Assembly (NCBI GenBank): GCA_016234595.1
Contig: JACRBG010000029.1
Location: 105,212-169,211, forward strand
Length of the DNA stretch: 64,000 bases
DNA from: Chloroflexota bacterium
GTDB lineage: Bacteria > Chloroflexota > Anaerolineae > Aggregatilineales > J027
Reading direction: 5' to 3'
Shown piece by piece: positions 18,549-26,300 of the stretch (positions within the stretch are counted from its first letter, which is position 1; every line of letters begins with the position of its first letter). The notes below the pieces were generated by a model that saw only the letters and a program-made list of their open reading frames with translations, had not been told where the DNA came from and made no database searches. The translations under genes and the position numbers were made by a program.

Positions 18549-18566
18549 TTAGTTCATCACCTCCTT
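18549..18566 (-). promoter_or_regulatory. Consensus Shine-Dalgarno with a two-codon mini-ORF in the lacI-binding protein gap
   Basis: AAGGAGGTGATGAACTAA on the minus strand matches the full anti-SD complement and immediately holds ATG-AAC-TAA. A further 16-codon ORF starts about 15 nt downstream. The real gene start is at 18482, with its own AAGGAG. It could be a ribosome standby or leader element, or chance. Confidence 0.3.
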
Positions 18567-18570
18567 AAAT

Positions 18571-19593
18571 TCATGGATGTCTGGGGGGTTGACACGACTC
18601 TCGAACAACTAACGAGGTGGGCAGAGTTACATGATGGATTGGTCTATCGGGGTTTTCAATCTGTTCAACCAAAAGCTGCGCCGCAATCCTGCCCATTTCA
18701 TCCAACGGCTGACGAACGGTCGTCAACCGAGGATAGACCAACGACGCTTGGGGAATATCATCAAAGCCCATAATCGAAATATCTTGGGGAATTTGTAATC
18801 CATAGGCCCGAATGGCCTCCATAGCCCCAAAAGCCGAGAGGTCATTCGAAGCAAAAATCGCTGTCGGAGGGTTAGATAAACTCAGCAATCTCTCGGCAGC
18901 CTCATAGCCTTCTTTACGCCAAAAATCCCCCCGTTGAATCAAATCTTGCTCAACAGGAATTCCAGCATCCCGCAGTGCCGCCAAATAACCTGACAAACGA
19001 TCCTCGGCGCTCCGTAGTTTCATCAACCCGGTGATAAAGCCAATTCGCCGATGCCCCAAACTTAATAAATATTGGGTACCCTCATAAGCCCCTTGGCGAT
19101 TCAGGCTATCTACAACGGAACTACGATTAGAGGGATCAACTTGGTCAATGAGGACATAAGGGAAATTCTGTTCACGCAGGGTCTCAACATAAGCAGTGGT
19201 AAGCAGTGGGACAACCAATAACAAGCCATCGGCAAGGCCTTTGGTCATCTTTAAAGCATAGGAAGTCTCAGTACTAGTCCGGTGAGTGGTATAGAGCAGT
19301 AGGTCATAACTTGCTTTTGATAAAACCTCATCAATACCACGGGCAATCTCGGCGATATAGCTGTTATCTAAACCGGGAACAAGGAGGCCAATCACCCCTG
19401 ATTTGCCGCCAGCCAAACTGCGCGCCTGTTGATTGACCACATACCCAAGCCGTTCAACAGCTTCCAAAACACGTTGACGAGTGGAGTCTTTCACAAACTC
19501 ATAACCACTCAGCACACGGGAGACCGTTGAATAAGAGACACCTGCTTCGCGTGCGACATCTAAGATCGTCACACTCATGTTTATTTCTGGCAT
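18571..19593 (-). CDS. LacI-family transcriptional repressor
   Basis: About 340 residues. The N-terminal HTH (VTILDVAREAGVSYSTVSRV) and hinge helix (VNQQARSLAGGKSG) are followed by a periplasmic-binding-like ligand domain with IFASNDLSAFGAM and IMGFDDIPQA. I prefer ATG 19593 (MPEINMSVTIL), which has TAGGACT just upstream, over ATG 19578. An in-frame ATG at 19641 would put operator O2 inside the coding region. It heads the operon and is preceded by a promoter with two palindromic operators, so negative autoregulation relieved by a xylo-oligosaccharide-type ligand is expected. Confidence 0.93.
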   Translation of the reverse strand: MPEINMSVTILDVAREAGVSYSTVSRVLSGYEFVKDSTRQRVLEAVERLGYVVNQQARSLAGGKSGVIGLLVPGLDNSYIAEIARGIDEVLSKASYDLLLYTTHRTSTETSYALKMTKGLADGLLLVVPLLTTAYVETLREQNFPYVLIDQVDPSNRSSVVDSLNRQGAYEGTQYLLSLGHRRIGFITGLMKLRSAEDRLSGYLAALRDAGIPVEQDLIQRGDFWRKEGYEAAERLLSLSNPPTAIFASNDLSAFGAMEAIRAYGLQIPQDISIMGFDDIPQASLVYPRLTTVRQPLDEMGRIAAQLLVEQIENPDRPIHHVTLPTSLVVRESCQPPRHP

Positions 19594-19612
19594 ATGAGTC
19601 CTATAAAGGATA

Positions 19613-19632
19613 TTTTGCAAACGCTTGCAAAA
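19613..19632. promoter_or_regulatory. LacI operator O2
   Basis: TTTTGCAAACGCTTGCAAAA is palindromic in 9 of 10 base pairs and has the central CG typical of LacI-family sites. It lies in the 5' leader between the promoter and the lacI start. Its 16-bp core TTGCAAACGCTTGCAA is identical to that of O1, and the centres are 64 bp apart (about six helical turns). Confidence 0.85.
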
Positions 19633-19672
19633 TAAATTCAAAAAAACATCCGCTCTGGGACAAGTTTCTCTA

Positions 19673-19700
19673 GCTTTTTTGCAAACGCTTGCAAAAAAGC
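19673..19700. promoter_or_regulatory. LacI operator O1 overlapping the -10 box
   Basis: A 28-bp palindrome broken only at one central pair: GCTTTTTTGCAA, ACGC, TTGCAAAAAAGC. It overlaps the last bases of the -10 (19698-19703) and covers the predicted transcription start, so bound repressor would block RNA polymerase. With O2 it is phased for looping. Confidence 0.88.
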
Positions 19701-19726
19701 ATATCCCACCTCTCCAAATTTGTCAA
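19698..19726 (-). promoter_or_regulatory. Sigma-70 promoter of the xylo-oligosaccharide operon
   Basis: On the minus strand there is a perfect TTGACA -35 (19721-19726), a 17-bp spacer and TATGCT as -10 (19698-19703). Transcription should begin within O1 and run through lacI, the binding protein, both permeases, GH3 and GH8 to the terminator at 11541-11573. Confidence 0.8.
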
Positions 19727-19969
19727 TCAATTCGCTTCATCCGAAAAACTTTTCAGAGCTAAATTTACAACCTAAATAAACCACATTGAGGTTATGAGTG
19801 GTAGTATTCCAAATCTTGACCACCCTAGCCCAATTTCCACCTACAAATTTTTATCCATCGAGGCTAGAGGTTAAGAGGGCAAACCCCCGCTAAAATCGTT
19901 CTTGAAGTTGTCACCAATTGACTTCTGTGAATCACAAAAATACCCGTAAAATTCGGCGGCTTTCGTGAT
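19727..19969. other. Intergenic region between the lacI promoter and the repair operon
   Basis: No gene is seen. An imperfect inverted repeat (TTGACC-N3-CTAGCC at 19816-19830 against GGCTAGAGGTTAA at 19862-19874) lies downstream of the DUF123 gene on the minus strand. It could end that transcript, although no U-run follows. Confidence 0.4.
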
Positions 19970-20431
19970 TCATTCAACAAAAAAGGGCATATGCTGCTGG
20001 ATTTGTACATCATCGCCGAACAAGCCAGCAAAATCCTCAAGCGACGGAATTGATTCAAAACGAAATAGATGGGTTGTGCAACTACAATCCGACGCTCCAA
20101 AACGCGGAATGAAAACTGGCTTGTCCGATCGTTTTTGCAATGCTGACGCCCAAACATGTTCGTATCGGATTGGGCTGACCACATACCAAATTGCCACCAC
20201 CACCGCTGCTTGCCGCAAATAATCAATGTGCCAATGCGGGCGCTTAACAGATGCAAGATGATGGTTAAGACGACCTTGCAAGCCCCCTGACCCCAAAGCG
20301 CTTCCGACATAAGCATAGCCACCTGCTGGGAAATCGAATGGGCCTAATTTCCCAATGGTGAGCTGGGTAGGTATAGCAAGGCGTAAATGTAAAACATATG
20401 TCCCTTTGTCAGGGGTTAGCTCAACTTTCAT
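19970..20431 (-). CDS. DUF123 GIY-YIG-family nuclease (Uri superfamily)
   Basis: A 153-residue protein with a DUF123-type GIY-YIG core: GTYVLHLRL at residues 10-18, then FPAGGYAYVGSALGSGGLQG with the second Tyr/Gly block, RLNHHL with the conserved Arg, and HWHIDYL. Members are stand-alone endonucleases linked to DNA repair in archaea and some bacteria. ATG overlaps the stop of the Bax1 gene by 4 bp (ATGA). It is the third gene of an XPB-Bax1 operon, which suggests an added incision or end-processing activity. Confidence 0.82.
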   Translation of the reverse strand: MKVELTPDKGTYVLHLRLAIPTQLTIGKLGPFDFPAGGYAYVGSALGSGGLQGRLNHHLASVKRPHWHIDYLRQAAVVVAIWYVVSPIRYEHVWASALQKRSDKPVFIPRFGASDCSCTTHLFRFESIPSLEDFAGLFGDDVQIQQHMPFFVE

Positions 20432-21645
20432 TGGGCCACCTTCTCCACCAACGCCATAACCTCCTTAAGCACAGGCTTGTTTTTGAAATACAACACCTCA
20501 CCGGGAATATCAACCAATTGTTCAGCGGTCAGATTGACGCCCTCATAAACCAGCAGAATCAAATCAGAACGCCCCGCCGCCCGTACTTTGGCAAGTTTGC
20601 GCCGCAAATAGTCTGGGTGCCAAAAGCCCATGATTTCCAAGAGCGCCCGCCGACCGTCCTTCTGATGGGTGAAAGCAAAGTCCGGAATCATAACCGTATC
20701 GCCTAATAGCAGCACTTCATCTTCCCGACTCAATTGCCATTGACCGCGCTCTGCCCCAAACTTCTCTACAAATTCAGCGGCAAAATCAGCTTCAAATCGG
20801 CTGTCAAATTCACCACTGCGTTTGAAATGAGAGGTTAATGTTGAAGTAGAATCGAGTTCATATCGCAACCAATCATCGCCCAATGGAGATTTGACCAACG
20901 CCCGCATCTGCCATTTTTCACCCAACAACAAAGCCGGTAGAAAGGCAGCAAATTGCCGACCATACCGGGTCGTCGTATTGACAAAGGGTGAAATCGGGCC
21001 ATCCAATACCACCGCATAGCCGTTATGGTGCGGTTTGGCTTCAAACATCAGCTTAAACAATTTCAGATAGTGCCAAAAATCTTGATAGCCATCATAAATT
21101 TCGACCTCCATCACCCGCGCCCAATATAAAACGCCGCGTGTCAATTCAAGGTTATAGCGCGTAATGAGGGTTTCGGGTGTCCACACTGGCCCACAGTCTA
21201 TCAATAAGGTTTCACTAGTAAGGTCTGCAAACAAACTAGCTTCAAGAGTTGGAGCATCTACACCCAATTCATCGGCGATGCTTTGCAGTAGCGTTGCCCG
21301 ACTGAGGGGATGGAATAAATCGGCCTCACCCAAAACTGGCCCTCGCCCAAACACCATCCGACGCAATTCCGCAGGTGGCACAGGTGTATTGCGCGTTATC
21401 CATGTGGCAGCATCGGACAGGACTTTCGCGATACCCCGAATAACTACATAATCGAGCCGTTCACCCTCAAATTTTTCGAGCGCCGTCTCCCACTTCCCCA
21501 ATAGCTGTCCATGCTGGTTTTGAAACAGGTCTATCAGATTAACAGCAGTGGACTGCCAATGAGGATTATCCAGCGGTAAAAGATCAATGTGCAGGGTATC
21601 TCCCCGCACTCGCAGGCGTGGTCGAATCAGATCAGCGGTGAGCAT
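20428..21645 (-). CDS. bax1: DUF790 nuclease, Bax1 family
   Basis: A 405-residue member of DUF790, whose archaeal representative Bax1 is the structure-specific nuclease partner of XPB helicase. The N-terminal LTADLIRPRLRVRGD and C-terminal RecB-like core (IPDFAFTH ... ALLEIMGFWHPDYLRRKLAK, with the PD...E...K-type residues) are visible. Length matches the family. The start lies inside the helicase gene (14-bp overlap), and the stop overlaps the DUF123 start. Tight coupling supports a physical helicase-nuclease complex acting in nucleotide-excision-type repair, as shown for the archaeal pair. Confidence 0.88.
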   Translation of the reverse strand: MLTADLIRPRLRVRGDTLHIDLLPLDNPHWQSTAVNLIDLFQNQHGQLLGKWETALEKFEGERLDYVVIRGIAKVLSDAATWITRNTPVPPAELRRMVFGRGPVLGEADLFHPLSRATLLQSIADELGVDAPTLEASLFADLTSETLLIDCGPVWTPETLITRYNLELTRGVLYWARVMEVEIYDGYQDFWHYLKLFKLMFEAKPHHNGYAVVLDGPISPFVNTTTRYGRQFAAFLPALLLGEKWQMRALVKSPLGDDWLRYELDSTSTLTSHFKRSGEFDSRFEADFAAEFVEKFGAERGQWQLSREDEVLLLGDTVMIPDFAFTHQKDGRRALLEIMGFWHPDYLRRKLAKVRAAGRSDLILLVYEGVNLTAEQLVDIPGEVLYFKNKPVLKEVMALVEKVAQ

Positions 21646-23011
21646 GGGCTTTTTTACGCGGTTTACGGCGTTGGGACTTGCCTTCTTCGGTCGTCTGACG
21701 GGTAATCACTTCAAATAAAACCGCTTGGCGATTACCCACTTTCCGTAACACCCGCCCTAAGCGCTGAATATATTCACGGGCACTCGCGGTTCCACCCAAC
21801 ACAATAGCGACTTTGGCTTCCGGCACATCCACCCCTTCATTAAGCACCCGTGAGGTCACGATGGCTCGATAAGTACCAAGTTGATAAGCCTCCAAAATAT
21901 GCTTACGTTCGGCGGCGGTGGTCTCATGGGTAATCACCGGAATCAGATGACGGCGGGCAATTGCATAAGCAACGGCATTATTTTCTGTAAAAATCAGGGT
22001 TTGTTCATGGGAATATTCGCGCAGCAGGCTGTCCAAAATGGCAAATTTGCCCTCGGCCCCAGCCAGCAAACGCAAAATTCGCTGTCGAGCAAGTAAGGCT
22101 CGTCGAGCTTCTGCATCAAAAGCACTCAGCCGCATCAATTCCATCAGCCAATTTTTACCGTGTGTCCGTCGCAAATTGCGTGAACGGAAAAATCCGGCAT
22201 AAATGGCATAATCGGCATCATACGTCGCCCGCTCAGACGGGGTCAAGTCGATCCGAATTCGTTCGGTGCGATATTCTGCCAACTGCTGTCCGGTCAGGTC
22301 ACCAATCGGCACTTCATACACAATCGGCCCAATCAGATCATCAATCTGCCAACGCCCATCCATCTGTTCATGCGCTTCGGGATAGGTCGCCGTCAGGCCC
22401 AATCGTAGAGGTGCAGGTGACATTAAGGCCGTCTCGCCCCAACTCGGCGCGGGGAGATGATGCACCTCATCATAAATGACTAATTTGAAAGTATTGCCGT
22501 AATTGGCGATTAAATCCCCTGCCGAATGATAGGTCGTCACCGTCAACGGATGCAGAATTTTTTCCGCCCCATAATAAACTCCAACCTCCATTTGGAAGGC
22601 ATTCACCAGTCGTGCGTACCATTGATGTAACAAATCCAGCGTCGGCGCGACTACTAGTGCCGAGCGTTTGACATTATGAATCGCATGAATTGCCACAAAG
22701 GTTTTGCCCGCCCCTGTTGGCAAGACAATACTCCCTAGGTGGCCTGCCTGCTCCCATGCCGCAAGAGCGGCTAATTGATATTCATGCGGTTCGCGGAGGT
22801 CATGCAACTGAAGGTCAAGACGTTGCCACCGGGGGACTGTATCTCGGATCAACAACTCATCAAGTTGGGGGCGAAGTCGAGCATAATGATAGGCTTCACA
22901 ACGCCAATGGCTTTTGATCCACTGAAATGGCTTGGGTATAGCCTCGGTTTTCCCGACGCCATTGACGACTAGCGTACCCCCTTGAAAATACAAGCTACGT
23001 TCATCCAACAT
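21632..23011 (-). CDS. XPB-like superfamily 2 DNA helicase
   Basis: A 459-residue SF2 helicase. An N-terminal damage-recognition-like region (1-75) precedes Walker A LPTGAGKT (97-104), motif II DEVH (181-184), motif III LTAT (206-209) and motif VI with QRLGRVLRK near the C-terminus. The compact size matches archaeal and bacterial XPB. ATG at 23009-23011 has AAAGGTGG upstream. It heads the XPB-Bax1-DUF123 operon. In archaea XPB opens bubbles that Bax1 cleaves, and the bacterial pair is inferred to work likewise. The tail is Lys/Arg rich. Confidence 0.92.
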   Translation of the reverse strand: MLDERSLYFQGGTLVVNGVGKTEAIPKPFQWIKSHWRCEAYHYARLRPQLDELLIRDTVPRWQRLDLQLHDLREPHEYQLAALAAWEQAGHLGSIVLPTGAGKTFVAIHAIHNVKRSALVVAPTLDLLHQWYARLVNAFQMEVGVYYGAEKILHPLTVTTYHSAGDLIANYGNTFKLVIYDEVHHLPAPSWGETALMSPAPLRLGLTATYPEAHEQMDGRWQIDDLIGPIVYEVPIGDLTGQQLAEYRTERIRIDLTPSERATYDADYAIYAGFFRSRNLRRTHGKNWLMELMRLSAFDAEARRALLARQRILRLLAGAEGKFAILDSLLREYSHEQTLIFTENNAVAYAIARRHLIPVITHETTAAERKHILEAYQLGTYRAIVTSRVLNEGVDVPEAKVAIVLGGTASAREYIQRLGRVLRKVGNRQAVLFEVITRQTTEEGKSQRRKPRKKAHAHR

Positions 23012-23034
23012 GGGCTGCCACCTTTCATTCGACC

Positions 23035-23040
23035 ATTATA
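23035..23040 (-). promoter_or_regulatory. Possible -10 box for the XPB operon
   Basis: TATAAT on the minus strand lies 24 bp ahead of the helicase start. No good -35 hexamer lies at the right distance. Confidence 0.3.
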
Positions 23041-23225
23041 GCCAAGATCAAACGGTTGGTGGGCAAATCAAAAAACCAGTGCGCTTGCTCCAATTAGTTC
23101 ATTGATGTACTTAGTTACCTGACCACAGAGGTAAATAATCAGTTGTGCGGGTTGAGAGGGCATAGCCATGACCGCTGAAGATATTATCCTGCACATTTTT
23201 TCTGCTATCGATGATCCCTAATCAA

Positions 23226-23286
23226 AAAATGGGTTATTGGGTAGGCTGTTTGTATATCAACACAGGACCTTACCATAACCCATTTT
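23226..23286 (-). terminator. Putative terminator after the giant propeller gene
   Basis: A 12-bp inverted repeat, AAAATGGGTTAT (23226-23237) with ATAACCCATTTT (23275-23286), has some extra inner pairing. On the minus strand it is followed by a T-run and begins 20 bp after the stop at 23306. Confidence 0.55.
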
Positions 23287-23305
23287 ATCTTTACCTGTTG
23301 CAACC

Positions 23306-26300
23306 TTAACGCTGTCGCCAACTAGTCACAGTTATGGGACTGCCAATCGGTTGCCCAATGCCCTGGAAAGAGTAGTAAAGCGTATTCCAACTTAAATTGG
23401 TGCGATAGTAGAAGTAACCGTTTTGGTAAACAAGTCCGAAAAAGTCAATGGATTGTGCATCGTTAACACTCCAATCGCCTACCACAAACAGCCCTTCCGT
23501 ATGGTCGTTGGGAGAGGGCACTCCAAAATATTGTGCCAAGCTAAACTCAGAAAGGAGCGTAGTTGGGGGTACATTTGTCCATGCTACAAATGGCCCACGT
23601 CGAATGGCAATACTATCGACTTGGTCGCCATTAAAATCCCCGGCGGCAAATTGGTGGGTACCGGTGGCCCCACTCGAGTCTGGCAAAACCACACTTAGCC
23701 ATTGGAAGGCTAATGCAGGTGCACCACCGCTGAGGTCGCAAGTAAAATACAGAGCAAAAGCTGTACCATAGGGTGGAAAATTAGCGCTGTCGACCGCACC
23801 AAGGCAGTCATTAGCAGCAGATGCGCTAAATCGGCCAACTACTGGAGGGCGCCCAATTAAACCAATCCATGTGGCGATCCATGTCGAACCAGTGCTGCCG
23901 TTTTGATTTGTCACATAGAACACACCGTTGTTAGCATAGACGCCGGGAGTTTTAAGGCCATCGCCGTCCCAATCTCCCATAACCCATTGTCCGCCAGTTC
24001 CAGCAGCAGGCGGCACAACTGTGTAACTAATATAATTACCAGCGGCAGGTGGTTGCGTCAGCGTGTTAATCTGACTGGTGGCATTGAGGCTACTGCGGAA
24101 AAGAGCCAAGGTATCAGCCCCACAGCCCAGTGTGCCCCCAATATCAGCGGCGGAATAGGCCGAGCGTGCGCCATCACTATTGCGATAGCCCCGAACTCTG
24201 TAGTAGTAGACCTGACCACAAGCTAAATCGAGTGAGGTATCGGTGAAGAAGTTTCCGCCTTGCACCACATAAAGTATATTCCAGTTGTTGACCCCGTCGG
24301 GTGAGCGTTGTACTTCCCAGCCATCCTCGTCACTTGAATTATCTGTCCAGCGCACATAGACCTGTCGTGTCGCAACTGCCCCGGCTTGGACGTTCGACGG
24401 AGCATTGGGGGCTGTACGAGCCATAAGCACGGGAGTATAACCTGAAAACGAAAGGTCGCTGACACGATAGGCCCGCACGCGATAGTAGAAGGTTGCCCCG
24501 ACCGCCAATGGAGTGTCGGTATAGGTTGTAACATTTGCACCCACAGTGGCTATTTCACTCCACCCAGTAGTGCCATTCGCCGAGCGTTCAATACGATGAT
24601 TCGTCTCATCCAAATTGGCCTCTGTCCAGTTCAAGAGGATACTGGTGCTAGAATTACCGATCACTGTAAAATTACCGGGAGCCCCTAAAACAACCATATC
24701 AAGCCCAAACGCATCAGGATAGGCCCCTGCGACATCAGTTAGGTCAAGGTTATAAGCGGTGGATTCGAAAGCGAGATACCGCCCATTGGATGAGATATTA
24801 GGCGAAAATGAACTACCGTTACCTAATGCACCACTCGAACCACGCGAGACAATAGTGACTTGTTGATTAAGAGAGTCATAACGATAGATTTGGTTTTCGC
24901 CTGCGCTAGTGCCGGGAATAATGGTCGTCGCTGATGAGGAGTAATACACGACCCCATTGTTGTCTACGACCGAATTAGACGAGGCATTATTGGACTGTAC
25001 CCCTGTCGCTGAAGCTGAGGCACGGATAGTTGTATTTTGCTGAACATCCCGGAGGAATATATCTCGATAAGTGTTCGTATCATTGGGAACTAGATTGACA
25101 GCATCTGATTCAAAACTTACATAACGCCCATTGGATGAGACTGATGGCAGCATCGAATTGCCCAACCCTTGTTGCCCAAGATGCCCCACCGAAACCCATG
25201 TCGTGGTGTTAGCTTGGCGGTCACGTAAATACACATCGCCATATCCATTGGTGTCGCCACCGACCAATCCTGATGACGACGTAAACGCAAGGTAACGCCC
25301 GTCAGGTGAGATAGATAGTTCCCCGCCGGCTGCGACCGCTTGACTGGCTTCATTATATGAAGCGATGGTAATTGTCCCACTATTGAGATCACGTACTAAT
25401 GCATATTGGAGTGGCCCTAGGCCAGCAAATGTCCCGACGGCGTAAAAAGCTGCTATGCCGTTATCTGCTACAATGCCCCCAGTTGAACCACCTGTCGGCA
25501 CAACCCCGTTATATGAGGCTAATAATGTGATCTGTCCGAGTAACCGATCCACGACAAAAGCATCATAATTATTGTTGGTGTCTCCGGCTGTAAGATTGGA
25601 CGCCGTTGAAATGAAGCCAATATAGCGGCCATTTGGAGAAATATCTGGAAAATAGCTGGCCCCATTTGCTTGTGCGCCATCTGAAGCAACCGAAACACGC
25701 CAAATTTGACAGGTTAGGACATCTTTCAGAAAAATATCTGATTGGGTATTGGTGTCACTCAGCACCAAATTGGTAGCGTAGCTTTGGAAAACCACATAGC
25801 GGCCATCGTCTGAAATATCAGGATCACCCGATCCTTCGTTGCCAGCCACGCTCGATGCGTTTTTGGAGGCTCGATAGGCTTTGGGATCATTGGTGCAGGT
25901 AGCGGGGCAAGGAGCAGTGGTGTTAGATGCAACATTACTGTACGACGAATAGGTGCTATCCGCTTGCCGAAAGGCTCGCACCCGATAATGATAGGGTGTG
26001 TTGCACATTAGAAGGCGACTGGCAAATGACTGGCTGTTTGCAGCAATTGTAGCAATCTGTGCCCAATTGTTCGTGCCATCAGGAGAGCGTTCCACCAGAT
26101 AGGTGGATTCACCAGCGGAATTGTCTGTCCATGTCAATGCTAACCAATCCATATCACCAACAAACACGTTTAAATTGGTGGGAGTCGAAAGCGCACACAG
26201 TACACTTGCCCCAGTGACCACTGCGGTATAGCCCGAAAATGCTCCATCACTGCTTCGATAGCTACGAACCCGATAGTAACGAGTTTGACCGCAACTTAGG

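Noticed and set aside
19864..20322. 152-codon minus-strand frame overlapping the DUF123 gene
   Set aside because: The DUF123 frame at 19970-20431 has clear family motifs and overlaps the Bax1 stop as an operon partner.
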